Notes under the pieces: model-generated
Databases searched by the model: none
The model's input: the letters and a program-made list of their open reading frames with translations, nothing else
Told to the model about the DNA's origin: nothing
DNA from: Prochlorococcus sp. AG-412-P08
GTDB lineage: Bacteria > Cyanobacteriota > Cyanobacteriia > PCC-6307 > Cyanobiaceae
Direction: 5' to 3'
Assembly: GCA_003214695.1 (NCBI GenBank)
Contig: QCLI01000014.1
Span: 1-36,701 of the forward strand
DNA length: 36,701 nt
Shown: positions 8,331 through 18,385 of the stretch, one piece after another
Position numbering within the stretch: the first letter of the stretch is position 1
Layout of the letters: each line of letters begins with the position of its first letter
Program-made: the position numbers and the translations under genes

Positions 8331-8951
8331 TTAGTTTTTAGTTCCTTTCACAATCCTGCTCAGCTCTCTAAAATTTGGATGCAGAGCTGTTTTACATAGC
8401 TCAAAGATGGCCGTCTCAGTTGTTGTAACTTGTATGCCTGATTGACTGAACCTTTTTATTGCTATCTCATGATCTACCCTTTTTCTACTCATAACTGAGT
8501 CTGCAATAACCTGTACATTAAAACCAATTCTATATAGATCAAAAGCACTTTGAAGAATACATATATGGGTTTCTAATCCAACTAATAAGATATTTTTTAT
8601 CTTTCTTGATTTTAATTCTTTTATCAGATCTTCACATTCAGCACAAGAGAAACTCATTTTAGAAATATTGATTAATTCATTACCTTTGAGAATCTCTTTA
8701 ACCGAATTCCCAAGTTTCTCTGGATTTTGCTCTGTAATATATTTTGCGACATTTAGGAAATCGCAGGCCTCAGAAATCTTAAGAATATTCATTTTCAATT
8801 CGTCACTATTAGAGATAGCACTTATTAATTTCTCTTGTACATCAATTATAATTAAAGCCGTATTTTTGATATCAAATAACCTATTCACTTGTGCATTTGA
8901 TTTCAAATTCCCCTTGGACTCTGAGCCAAATAAAATAGGACGATAGATCAT
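8331..8951 (-). CDS. Isochorismatase-family cysteine hydrolase
   Basis: A 206-residue alpha/beta hydrolase of the isochorismatase/nicotinamidase superfamily. The predicted catalytic triad is D37 (ALIIIDVQEKL), K98 (NISKMSFSC) and C131 (VGLETHICILQSAFDLY), each in its usual context, with GLETHIC matching the G-x-x-(T/S)-x-x-C nucleophile loop. The first 25 residues before the Rossmann-like strand are extra, and the true start may lie further in. Family members hydrolyse nicotinamide, isochorismate, carbamoyl-sarcosine and similar amides or ethers; the substrate is not predictable here. Divergent from the Fur-family regulator, with 66 bp between. Confidence 0.82.
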   Translation of the reverse strand: MIYRPILFGSESKGNLKSNAQVNRLFDIKNTALIIIDVQEKLISAISNSDELKMNILKISEACDFLNVAKYITEQNPEKLGNSVKEILKGNELINISKMSFSCAECEDLIKELKSRKIKNILLVGLETHICILQSAFDLYRIGFNVQVIADSVMSRKRVDHEIAIKRFSQSGIQVTTTETAIFELCKTALHPNFRELSRIVKGTKN

Positions 8952-8998
8952 CTCAGTTTTATGTACATAACATTCACTTTAAAGTATTTAAGGGCCAA

Positions 8999-9013
8999 AA
9001 TTACTACGTAATT
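8999..9013. promoter_or_regulatory. Palindrome between the hydrolase and Fur-family genes (possible operator)
   Basis: AATTAC-TAC-GTAATT has perfect 6-bp arms and ends 4 bp before the ATG at 9018. Its position in a short divergent promoter region suggests a regulator site. It does not match the Fur or Zur boxes I know, and AT-rich palindromes occur by chance. Confidence 0.3.
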
Positions 9014-9017
9014 AAGG

Positions 9018-9542
9018 ATGATTACCTGTTACAATCTATTTGCTCTTCTCGCATTAGCTTGTACTATTGAGAAAACCTTTGCTTCTGGTGTGAACTTAAA
9101 CGCAGGGTATTCATCTTTAGCCTCACCGCTTGAATTAGGACTACACAAAAGTGGTCTTCGTCTTACCCCTCAGCGTAAGAAAGTATTGGACTTGTTTCAA
9201 AGAATTGGCGGTGGCAATCATTTAAGCGCGGAAGAAGTCCATGCTCATCTTTTGCAGATGAAGTCTAGGGTTTCTCTGGCAACTATTTATCGCACACTTA
9301 GATTGTTAGTAAGAATGGGTTTTTTGCATGAATTGGAGCTTAGTGAAGGAGGGCATAGGTTTGAATTGTTAAGCAAAGATCACCCAGATCATCATCACTT
9401 GGTTTGCATAAATTGTGGAAGGACGGAAGAATTTGAAAGTGATGAAGTTGTTTCTGCAGGTCGCAAGGCAGCTGAAAACAAAGGCTTTAAATTAATTGAA
9501 TCAACCTTAAATGTTAGAGCCCTATGCCCCAAATGTATTTAA
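9018..9542 (+). CDS. Fur-family metalloregulator
   Basis: A 174-residue Fur/Zur/PerR-type repressor. The winged helix covers about 45-105 (LRLTPQRKKVLDLF, then VSLATIYRTLRLLVRMGFLHEL). The metal-binding dimerisation domain follows, with HHHLVCINCGRTEEF (126-139), Cys pairs C130/C133 and C170/C173 for structural zinc, and sensory-site candidates in GGHRFELLSKDHPDHHH. The first 24-40 residues are hydrophobic and unlike the family. A GTG at 9090 (residue 25) may be the true start: a promoter-like TTGCTC-16-TACTAT reads inside the extra segment (about 9039-9066). Fur, Zur and PerR cannot be separated by eye. It is convergent with arsS (13 bp between stops). Confidence 0.85.
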   Translation: MITCYNLFALLALACTIEKTFASGVNLNAGYSSLASPLELGLHKSGLRLTPQRKKVLDLFQRIGGGNHLSAEEVHAHLLQMKSRVSLATIYRTLRLLVRMGFLHELELSEGGHRFELLSKDHPDHHHLVCINCGRTEEFESDEVVSAGRKAAENKGFKLIESTLNVRALCPKCI

Positions 9543-9555
9543 TCCGAAGATGAGC

Positions 9556-10485
9556 CTATGTAAGCGACCCCCCACAACTTGATCCATTCCCGGCAGTGCA
9601 GCCAAAACAGTGACTATCTACAGTAATTTCTTTGCCTTGCATCAGGATATTTCCTTGAGATAAATCCCTTAGAGTTCTAGGAAATAAATTGCTTTTTACC
9701 CCTAATTGTTGATTGAAATCACAATCAAACAGATTACCTTGCCAGTCAACACTTAATGTACTTTTGCACATTACAGATTCAAGATTTTTAGAATTATGAT
9801 TACTCTCCAGCATGGATTGATAGCTATTTAATTTCCCTTCCTTTTGCAAATAATTTGAAAATCTGTTAATTGGCATATTTGTAAGAACAAGTAAATTATT
9901 AAATTCTATGCCGTACCTTTCTTTAAGAATATACTTATATTCTTTTTCTAGAGACTCTTGTGGAGGTGGTAAAAATGCACCTATCGGATTGTATACTAGG
10001 TCCAAACTTAGTGTTTCATCATTCTTACCATAACCTAATTTATTCAATATTCTTAATACATTAATACTTTTTCTAAATACATCTTTGCCTCGTTGCTTGT
10101 TTACATTTTCTTCTTCATAACATGGAAGAGATGCAATTATTGATACTTTTGCTTTAGCAAGATATTCAGGAAGATCCTGGTATCCAGGCTCATCAAGAAT
10201 TGTGAGATTACATCTGTCTATTATTTTTACACCTAATTTACAAGCTTCATTAACCAACTCTTTAAAAAGTGGGTGCATCTCCGGTGCACCGCCTGTTATG
10301 TCAAGAGTTTCAATAGCATAACTATTAATTACCTTTGGGATTAATGAAATATTCTTTGGATTCATCATCTCAGTTCTAAATGGACTTGCATTGACATGAC
10401 AGTGAAGACATGATTGGTTACATTTATAACCAAGATTCACTTGTAGAGTCTTTAGTCTTCCTCTTTTTATACTTGGGAAGTCCAT
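9556..10485 (-). CDS. arsS: Arsenosugar biosynthesis-type radical SAM protein (ArsS-like)
   Basis: A 309-residue radical SAM enzyme. The [4Fe-4S]/SAM motif C22-x3-C26-x2-C29 sits in GYKCNQSCLHCHVNASP, and LDITGGAPEMHP (about 60-71) is the GGxP-type SAM-binding segment. The C-terminal region holds further cysteines (MCKSTLSVDWQGNLFDCDFNQQ and HCFGCTAGNGSSCGG), the auxiliary cluster-like pattern typical of the ArsS (DUF3641) family. ArsS joins the SAM adenosyl moiety to methylated arsenic on the way to arsenosugars. The usual partner, the methyltransferase ArsM, is not in this window. Family assignment is from memory of its characteristic C-terminus. Confidence 0.8.
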   Translation of the reverse strand: MDFPSIKRGRLKTLQVNLGYKCNQSCLHCHVNASPFRTEMMNPKNISLIPKVINSYAIETLDITGGAPEMHPLFKELVNEACKLGVKIIDRCNLTILDEPGYQDLPEYLAKAKVSIIASLPCYEEENVNKQRGKDVFRKSINVLRILNKLGYGKNDETLSLDLVYNPIGAFLPPPQESLEKEYKYILKERYGIEFNNLLVLTNMPINRFSNYLQKEGKLNSYQSMLESNHNSKNLESVMCKSTLSVDWQGNLFDCDFNQQLGVKSNLFPRTLRDLSQGNILMQGKEITVDSHCFGCTAGNGSSCGGSLT

Positions 10486-10535
10486 ATTTACTATGTGTTC
10501 TTTCTATAGTTTAACCTATATATAAATATATAGCG

Positions 10536-11762
10536 CTAAGTATTATAAGTATCTGAATTTCTACTTCTTCTCTTGCAAAATTCTTTTATCCAACTCTTGT
10601 ATTGCTCTGGTCCTCTATTCATAACAATAGTAAACTTTAAGTTGTCTCTCTCATCTGTAATACCATCAAAGTTACCATCAATTGTTGAAGGTCTATATAC
10701 TTCTCCATAACTACTATCTACAAAAATGATCTGATTTTCCTTATTATAAGCTTCTCCTAACTTTTGAATAAGAGTTAAGAATCCTCTGTCGCTCCCTCCT
10801 CTTAACCAATGCTGGCTATGTTGATCTTTTGTAGAAGTGATAGTGTCACCTACACCGATAAGAGTTGGCATTTCATTATTGGGAACTTTGCTTTTACAGA
10901 GATCAATTAGTTTTTGAATCGTTTCAGGTGCATCCCTAACACTGAAATCCTCACCAAAAGGGTATTTACCTGTTCTGTTGAACACGTATTTATTTATTAG
11001 CACTATTAGACCTGCTTGTTTTAATGCACCTTTTATAATTAATTGAATGTCAGTAGTCCCTATATCTTCCGGAGTTGCATATTTAATAATCTCACTTTCA
11101 TCATGAGTTCCTAAATTTGGTGATATGTGTAAATAAAAAGAATTTTTCAACCCAGAAACCACTGAATAGTTAATCACCTCATCCATTACATTCTTCATTA
11201 TCAATTGAAGTCTTTTTTTGCTTTTTAGTTCACTGCCAACCATGCTGAATAAGCTATTTAAATTAATAGCAGGTGAGTACCTTGTATCGCAAACTGCTAT
11301 TTCAACTTCATTATCTATTTTTCCCTTTTCTACATTGGGAAAATTTCTAAGTAACTCTATGCTTAATAGATCTTTTATTTTTAGAGGGATTTTACTAAGA
11401 AATAGTCTTTCCTTTTTGCTTAAGCCTAATGTTTCCACATTCCCAAATCTATCTTGATATTCGATTCCACAAGCTGCTAATCCTGGCAAATAAAGACCTT
11501 TTTCTTTTGGAAGACTTTCTGATTCAAAGGCTCTTTCTATTATTCTGTTTACGCCTCTTTTTCCTTCATGTTCGCCACAAGTCAATACCGAAAACTCATC
11601 GCCAAGCTTTGAGACTTCCTCTACGTAACTTTTGTCTATTACCCTGTCGAGTGGGTTGCTAACCAAAGGAATGCATACGCCATCAATATCTTGGACAAAT
11701 AAGAGTTCTTTACATTTTAATAGTTTAGTGAAGGAGTCATCTATATTGCTTTTAAATAGCAT
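10536..11762 (-). CDS. stpA: Glucosylglycerol-phosphate phosphatase (StpA-like)
   Basis: A 408-residue protein that follows Synechocystis StpA closely along its length. LLFVQDIDGVCIPLVSNPLDR (about 20-40) holds the HAD-like DxD (D25, D27). LTCGEHEGKRGVNRIIE, KGLYLPGLAACGIEYQDR, FYLHISPNLGTHDE, GTTDIQLIIKGALKQAG, TLIGVGDTITS and RGGSDRGFLTLIQKLG are further conserved blocks. StpA removes phosphate from glucosylglycerol-phosphate to give the compatible solute glucosylglycerol. The synthase GgpS is not in the window. The start is ATG 11762, with AAAGG directly before it. Divergent from the G3P-dehydrogenase-like gene (180 bp). Confidence 0.83.
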   Translation of the reverse strand: MLFKSNIDDSFTKLLKCKELLFVQDIDGVCIPLVSNPLDRVIDKSYVEEVSKLGDEFSVLTCGEHEGKRGVNRIIERAFESESLPKEKGLYLPGLAACGIEYQDRFGNVETLGLSKKERLFLSKIPLKIKDLLSIELLRNFPNVEKGKIDNEVEIAVCDTRYSPAINLNSLFSMVGSELKSKKRLQLIMKNVMDEVINYSVVSGLKNSFYLHISPNLGTHDESEIIKYATPEDIGTTDIQLIIKGALKQAGLIVLINKYVFNRTGKYPFGEDFSVRDAPETIQKLIDLCKSKVPNNEMPTLIGVGDTITSTKDQHSQHWLRGGSDRGFLTLIQKLGEAYNKENQIIFVDSSYGEVYRPSTIDGNFDGITDERDNLKFTIVMNRGPEQYKSWIKEFCKRRSRNSDTYNT

Positions 11763-11942
11763 CCTTTATTAAGAGCAACTTCTATTAAATCAGACTAGCA
11801 TCTCAATTGCCTTGTATATATATACTAAGTAAATCTTATACGTTATTTCTTTGGATTTTTATATCTTCAATGCAATTAATTTTTAATACACTATACTTGA
11901 GATGATTCCTAGGCTAAATTTTTTATATTTTTAACTTTTCTG

Positions 11943-13463
11943 ATGAAAAATAATTTCTTTGAAAATTGTCATGACAAGCAATCTATTGCCCAAAGACTTA
12001 AGAAATTGCAATTTGCAAAAGTTGGATTTTATAGTGTCGGTTTATATCCAGCCTCCCTTGCCTATAACTGTGCGATGCAAACAGAAGGGGATAGACTGCT
12101 TCTTGCCCCTAGACCTGGAAGAGATATTTTAGGGGCCTTCTCAGAGCAATCAAGAAATGAACTTAAGCAAGAATATGTTGATAAGATGAGGCGAATGTCC
12201 TTGTATAGGGAAGAAGGTAGTCATAGAGTTTATACATTGAAGGATTTATTTTTGAAATGTGAATTAGTAATTTTATCTGCCAATAGTAATCATATTGAGA
12301 AAGATTTAATAGAGGCATGTGAATTGAGAGAGGTTATAGGAAGGCAGGATGTTGTTATTGCTTGCTTGGTTGGTTCGTTTACTTACGATCAGGAGACTAA
12401 TTCTCCTTCTCTTCTATGCCAAAAGAATTACAATTTAGCATTTTTTTCGGGCTTTCATAGGCATGGAGCATTGAGGAATCCAATGGATAGCTTCACTGCT
12501 AATTTCTGTCACCCTGACCCCTTAAATGCTTTACTAGGTTCACGCATACTAGATAGTATATCTCCAAATATTCAGGTTTCTTCTGGTGTTCATAATGTAG
12601 AAGGCCAATATATTAAAGCCTCGAAAAATATATCATCAATTTTTGCAGGATTTGGTCATACCTTTCATAAGGGAAACCCTGGACTATTGCCTACATTACT
12701 GACATTGTTATTACATCAATGCTTGGATCAGGCTGCTACAGTTTCAATGACTAGAGTTGACCGAAAAACACTTTACGCAAAAGATAAGTTACCTTTAACT
12801 GAAATTGGCTATGGAGTGCAAATGATCGAAGCTGCACTTTCTAAAGACGGTTCTATGCACAAAGTAAGAGATCATACTTTTAGTCAGCTTACAGCCATGA
12901 TTGCCGATGTGAAAGGCAGCATGATGCTTCCTGTTTCAGGTAATCCAACAAGGAATTTTCAAGTTGGCCAAATTCTTGCTAATCAAATGCTTAGCTTCAA
13001 GCGTTGTCCGCTAGGTCTTGCTGAGTTGATAGATTGGTGCAAAGTGAATGGGTTTTCGCTGGGAGCACTTGAAGGTATAAATTCTCTAAGGTATTGGCCA
13101 GATATTCTTCGTAAGTATTCATTATCTTATCAAGATTCTTCGATGATAAATCTGCTTTATTTGTGCATCTTCTCCACTCAAGAAGTTAAAAAATATGTCT
13201 ATACGATCATGACTGATAGCAGAGAATTGACCAGGTTCTGTCAAGAATCTGTAAGACCTGAATCTTCCTCTAGGATGAACCTTCTTTTGAATAATACTCA
13301 AAGAGAAGAAGTTATTGATTTTATTTCTGAAGCAGTCCTTAGCAAATCATTTAATTCACTTAGATATGACGAGATTCTTTCCTCTAAAAATGAACTTAGG
13401 TCTTTGAATGATAACTCCTCTTACTTTAAAGTTAAGAAAGCATTTCATGATTTATTCCTATGA
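11943..13463 (+). CDS. Divergent glycerol-3-phosphate dehydrogenase-like protein
   Basis: A 506-residue protein without an obvious annotated homologue that I can name. By motif order it resembles NAD(P)-dependent glycerol-3-phosphate dehydrogenase. It has an N-terminal Rossmann-like strand-loop (KVGFYSVGLYPASLAYNCA, 26-44), KDLFLKCELVILSANSNHI as the equivalent of the AD-x-(V/I)-(I/L)-AVPS segment, and FFSGFHRHGALRNP at the position of the SGP-x-F loop. VEGQYIKASKNISSIFAGF contains the candidate catalytic Lys (compare G-A-L-K-N-x-x-A-I-A-x-G), and SGNPTRNFQVGQILANQ matches the S-R-N-x-x-x-G end motif. The family is usually about 330 residues; this has about 120-150 extra at the C-terminus. 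It may supply glycerol-3-phosphate for glucosylglycerol synthesis, since it pairs with stpA. That role is inference. Confidence 0.5.
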   Translation: MKNNFFENCHDKQSIAQRLKKLQFAKVGFYSVGLYPASLAYNCAMQTEGDRLLLAPRPGRDILGAFSEQSRNELKQEYVDKMRRMSLYREEGSHRVYTLKDLFLKCELVILSANSNHIEKDLIEACELREVIGRQDVVIACLVGSFTYDQETNSPSLLCQKNYNLAFFSGFHRHGALRNPMDSFTANFCHPDPLNALLGSRILDSISPNIQVSSGVHNVEGQYIKASKNISSIFAGFGHTFHKGNPGLLPTLLTLLLHQCLDQAATVSMTRVDRKTLYAKDKLPLTEIGYGVQMIEAALSKDGSMHKVRDHTFSQLTAMIADVKGSMMLPVSGNPTRNFQVGQILANQMLSFKRCPLGLAELIDWCKVNGFSLGALEGINSLRYWPDILRKYSLSYQDSSMINLLYLCIFSTQEVKKYVYTIMTDSRELTRFCQESVRPESSSRMNLLLNNTQREEVIDFISEAVLSKSFNSLRYDEILSSKNELRSLNDNSSYFKVKKAFHDLFL

Positions 13464-13529
13464 TTTACTTTAGACTCTATCAATTTTGTTTATGATACTA
13501 CTCTAACCTTTTACAGAAATATACTTCCC

Positions 13530-14675
13530 TTGGATGCTTCTTCCGATATTAAATTAGCCAATAAGATTGCATTATATTTTCTTACGACTAACTATAATCT
13601 AAAAATAAAAAGGATTCATTCTGGAATTATAAATAAAACTTTTTTAGTTTTACCAATTAAGAGTAAAGAGTTCGCACCTTTTATTCTTCAAAAAGTAAGT
13701 TCTATAGTTTTCAGTAAACCAATTGATCTGATTTCGAATTATTTGATTTTAGAGGAATATATCGACAGTAATAATTCCTTCACGAAAAAGCAGGAAGAAT
13801 CCCCTATTGTTTTTCCTAGGTTACTTGTCAATTTAAGTACCGATAAGAAATTCCTTATTCATCAGGGCATACTTTGGAGGGCCTTTGATTATCTCCCAAA
13901 TACAATTTCATATGATGTAACCCCTTCCCCGGATATTACTTTTAATCTTTTTAGAGGACTTTCAAAATTCCATTATTTCACCTCAAATATTAGATCCAAA
14001 TCATTATTGAAGATTATACCAAATTTTCACAATACTCCATTAGTGTCTTCTCTATATACTTCTAAATTGCACTCATTCATTTCTTTAAAAAAAGATTTGA
14101 AAGATTATAGCTATCTTCTTCAATTGGTGGAGATTGTCAAGAATCAGAAGCCTAATGTCTTTCTCTTAGAAAGATCCAAGACTCTATCGACTATTTCTCA
14201 TGGTATTATTCATGGAGACCCTAAAATTAATAATTTCCTTTTTGATTTTAAAACTAATAAATTTGTTTCTTTAATAGATTTAGATACTTTGCAAGAAGGA
14301 GTTATTTTGTATGACATAGCCGACTGTCTTCGCTCATGTTGTAACCCTTTAGGAGAAGAAACTGATTCTATTGAAGAAGTTCAATTCAGTTTTGATAGTT
14401 ATCAACAAGCTCTATTAGGTTATCTTTCATATAGGAATAAAATTATCACTAAAAATGATATTATTTTGATTCCTGCCAGTATTAAAATTATTACATTTGA
14501 ACTAGCAATAAGATTCTTGATTGATTATATGAATGGTAATATCTACTTTAATTCAACATATGAAAATCAGAATTTAGATAGGGCTAATATTCAGCTTCGT
14601 CTGTTAGCAAGTATAAATGATCAGTTGGATTCAATTGTTTCCTTCACTAACTCTTTAATTTCCACCGTTTTTTAA
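13530..14675 (+). CDS. Aminoglycoside-phosphotransferase-fold kinase (NahK-like)
   Basis: A 381-residue APH/choline-kinase-fold protein. The catalytic loop is HGDPKINNFLFD (H228, D230, N235) and the metal-binding Asp lies in LIDLDTLQEGVILYDIADCLRS (D250, D252). The order H-x-D-x-K-x-x-N-x-L-F-D then I-D-L-D-T is that of N-acetylhexosamine 1-kinase and related small-molecule kinases, rather than antibiotic-resistance enzymes. The N-lobe (about 20-125) is less conserved. It follows the G3P-dehydrogenase-like gene by 66 bp and is probably co-transcribed, so a sugar or polyol substrate is a reasonable guess. The only start in frame near the 5' end is TTG 13530. Confidence 0.7.
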   Translation: MDASSDIKLANKIALYFLTTNYNLKIKRIHSGIINKTFLVLPIKSKEFAPFILQKVSSIVFSKPIDLISNYLILEEYIDSNNSFTKKQEESPIVFPRLLVNLSTDKKFLIHQGILWRAFDYLPNTISYDVTPSPDITFNLFRGLSKFHYFTSNIRSKSLLKIIPNFHNTPLVSSLYTSKLHSFISLKKDLKDYSYLLQLVEIVKNQKPNVFLLERSKTLSTISHGIIHGDPKINNFLFDFKTNKFVSLIDLDTLQEGVILYDIADCLRSCCNPLGEETDSIEEVQFSFDSYQQALLGYLSYRNKIITKNDIILIPASIKIITFELAIRFLIDYMNGNIYFNSTYENQNLDRANIQLRLLASINDQLDSIVSFTNSLISTVF

Positions 14676-14768
14676 TCAGCATTAACTCTTGAATTTGCTT
14701 TTCTTATAAAATTTAGTTGTTTTCTTTGCTATTAGTCTTTATATATATAAGGTGCTTGTAATCTCTAA

Positions 14769-15473
14769 GTGGCTAAAGAATTAACTCATCGGGCTGACGA
14801 ACTAAAGCTTCTGGGATGGTCTCAACATGATCTTTCGAGGTACATCGACCTTTGGGATTACAGGCAGCGTTGGGGCGCAATCAATTTGGAGAGAGAAGAC
14901 CGACAGTTTTTACGAAAGGCTGAATCAGAGCTCCCAGATATTTCATCCTCTAAGCCCAGTACCAAAAAGCCGATTAAGGAGAAATCCTATTATTGCAGGT
15001 TGGTTTTTTTTGTTGATCTAATGACGGAAGCTGAAGAATCGTTTGAAATACCATCTTCCTCCAGAGGTTTGTGGCCTATGTTACTCGAAGAGGAATTAAG
15101 GTTAATTGAATATTATGAACCTGTTTTGGGTTTGCCAGATGCCTTGAAAGCTAAACTCCTCATTCCTTTTAGAGAAAATATTGTTTCTAATTTATTAGGA
15201 CAATTTAAGGATTCAATCGAATCCTTTGAGTTTGATTTCGATGGTCCACTTGATTCTTTTAATGCCAAAGAAAAAAAGAAATGGCAACCCCTACGAGATG
15301 GTGTAGAAAAGAATGAAAAACTTTATCCCGTAATTGATTCTGATCATTTGAGTGCTTGCAGAACTTATATAAGAAAAGAACTTATACCAATGATTAGAGA
15401 CCTTTTCCCATCATTAGCTGAAACTTCTAAGCCAACCCCACCTGACGAATGGATTCCAGAATCAAAATCTTGA
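14769..15473 (+). CDS. Conserved cyanobacterial hypothetical protein
   Basis: A 234-residue soluble, acidic protein starting at GTG 14769. It opens with a helical segment (ADELKLLGWSQHDLSRYIDLWDYR, residues 8-31), then a low-complexity linker (SSSKPSTKKPIKEK), and a longer domain with YYCRLVFFVDLMTEAEESFE and the pattern PLRDGVEKNEKLYPVIDSD near the end. No known fold is recognised and no membrane segment is seen. It lies 31 bp before metY on the same strand, probably in the same transcript, but nothing in the sequence links it to methionine metabolism. Confidence 0.6.
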   Translation: MAKELTHRADELKLLGWSQHDLSRYIDLWDYRQRWGAINLEREDRQFLRKAESELPDISSSKPSTKKPIKEKSYYCRLVFFVDLMTEAEESFEIPSSSRGLWPMLLEEELRLIEYYEPVLGLPDALKAKLLIPFRENIVSNLLGQFKDSIESFEFDFDGPLDSFNAKEKKKWQPLRDGVEKNEKLYPVIDSDHLSACRTYIRKELIPMIRDLFPSLAETSKPTPPDEWIPESKS

Positions 15474-15495
15474 GCTAAAAGTAAAGGTAGATTAG

Positions 15496-16830
<1,335 letters not shown>

Positions 16831-16849
16831 TGACTATAGGAGTAAGTCA

Positions 16850-17743
16850 ATGGCTTTAATTCTGCCACGTGGTTATCACAAAATCGCAGCAGTTGAGCGT
16901 AATCATATTTCTTGGATTGAGCCTGAGCTAGCTAAGAGGCAAGATATAAGGCCTTTAAGAATAGGTATCTTGAATATTATGCCCTTAGGGAAGCAATATG
17001 AATTTAATCTTCTGCACCCTCTTGGTCTTTCTCCACTTCAAATAGAACCTATTTGGATAAGATTAAACACGCACAGTTATAAAACCTGGGATTTATCCCA
17101 TTTGTCTAGGCATTACGTTGGATGGGAAGAAGCAATGGCACCAAACCCTTTAGATGGCCTTATTATTACGGGTGCTCCAGTTGAAAATATTGCTTTTGAA
17201 GATGTTAATTATTGGTCAGAATTGGTCGGAATTATTGAGGAAGCTAGACAAAATTGTGCAAGTACCTTAGGACTTTGCTGGGCTGGTTTTGCTCTTGCTT
17301 ATTTGGCTGGTGTAAATAAACAGGTTTTTGAGAAGAAACTTTTTGGAGTATTTCCAATGAAAAGCCTTATCCCGGCTCATTCAATTATGGGCACTCAGGA
17401 TGATACTTTTTTCTGCCCTCAAAGCAGATATGCAGGATTGCCTGATGAAGAAATGGAACAAGCTCATGAGAAAGGCTTGTTGAGATTACTTGCCTATGGT
17501 GAAAAGGTAGGCTACACAATTTTTGAAACCACAGATCAACGTCAGCTTATGCATTTAGGCCATCCTGAATATAATGTTGCAAGATTACTTGCAGAAATGG
17601 AAAGAGATAAAGCAAGAGGAGATGTACCTCCTCCTGAAAATTTCAACTCTGATAATCCTCAGACTCCTTGGAGATCTCATCGAAATTTAATGTTTCAACA
17701 ATGGCTTTGGTTTTGTTATCAGCGAGTTAGCTTAAACAATTAG
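16850..17743 (+). CDS. metA: Homoserine O-acetyltransferase (MetA fold)
   Basis: A 297-residue class I glutamine-amidotransferase-like protein of the MetA family. Residues LRIGILNIMPLGKQYEF (36-52), LDGLIITGAPVENIAF (101-116), LGLCWAGFAL with nucleophile C143, and LGHPEYNVARLL with H238 and E240 make up the catalytic set. At position 112 it has Glu (GAPVE) where E. coli has Gly. In studied MetA proteins this substitution goes with acetyl-CoA rather than succinyl-CoA. That fits the neighbouring metY, which needs O-acetylhomoserine. A good ribosome site (AGGAG) precedes ATG 16850. Confidence 0.9.
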   Translation: MALILPRGYHKIAAVERNHISWIEPELAKRQDIRPLRIGILNIMPLGKQYEFNLLHPLGLSPLQIEPIWIRLNTHSYKTWDLSHLSRHYVGWEEAMAPNPLDGLIITGAPVENIAFEDVNYWSELVGIIEEARQNCASTLGLCWAGFALAYLAGVNKQVFEKKLFGVFPMKSLIPAHSIMGTQDDTFFCPQSRYAGLPDEEMEQAHEKGLLRLLAYGEKVGYTIFETTDQRQLMHLGHPEYNVARLLAEMERDKARGDVPPPENFNSDNPQTPWRSHRNLMFQQWLWFCYQRVSLNN

Positions 17744-17775
17744 AAATTCAATTTAATCAAATAATTATTAGATAA

Positions 17776-18336
17776 GTGCCTAAGCCTCCTATAATTATTA
17801 ACAGAAAGTGGCTTGATCTTGAAAAAGCAAATTTATTAACTTACCAAATAAGCAATAGTATAAATTGGGAGCAACCAAAAGCTAGAGTGTATGGCAAGGA
17901 GTTTTTAGTTCCGCGCTTAACTTCATTCTTAGCAATTAGGGGAGTTGAATATAGTTACAGCGGAATTGAGCATAAAGGAGAAGGCTGGCCAAGTTGGTTT
18001 GTTCCATTATTAAATGATGTACAAGATTACTGTGATGTAGATTTCAATGGTTGCTTGCTAAACCTTTACCGCAACGGTGAGGATTGTATGGGCTGGCATG
18101 CGGATAAAGAAAAGGTTATTGATTCATCAAAACCTATTGCATCTGTTTCACTAGGAGCTAAGAGAGATTTTTTACTTAGGAATCTTTTAAGTTTAGATAA
18201 ATATTCTTTTGCCCTTGATAATGGAGATTTGTTGATTATGAAAGAAGAATGCCAGAAGTATTGGGTTCATTCAATACCTAAAAGAAGAAAAGTTAAAAAT
18301 CAAAGAATAAACCTTACATTTAGGAAATACTTATAA
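17776..18336 (+). CDS. alkB: AlkB-like 2-oxoglutarate/Fe(II) dioxygenase
   Basis: A 186-residue protein of the AlkB family. Iron ligands are H108 and D110 (GWHADKE) and H165 (WVHSIPK), and R177 in RINLTFR (177-183) binds 2-oxoglutarate. PRLTSFLAI (47-54) and NLYRNGEDCMGWH are also conserved in AlkB/ABH2-3-like enzymes, which demethylate N1-methyladenine and N3-methylcytosine in DNA or RNA. It starts at GTG 17776, 32 bp after metA on the same strand. This is probably co-transcription by proximity only. Confidence 0.87.
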   Translation: MPKPPIIINRKWLDLEKANLLTYQISNSINWEQPKARVYGKEFLVPRLTSFLAIRGVEYSYSGIEHKGEGWPSWFVPLLNDVQDYCDVDFNGCLLNLYRNGEDCMGWHADKEKVIDSSKPIASVSLGAKRDFLLRNLLSLDKYSFALDNGDLLIMKEECQKYWVHSIPKRRKVKNQRINLTFRKYL

Positions 18337-18385
18337 GCATGACAATATATCTTTAGAAAATATTATTTTAAATTAAAACTTCTCC

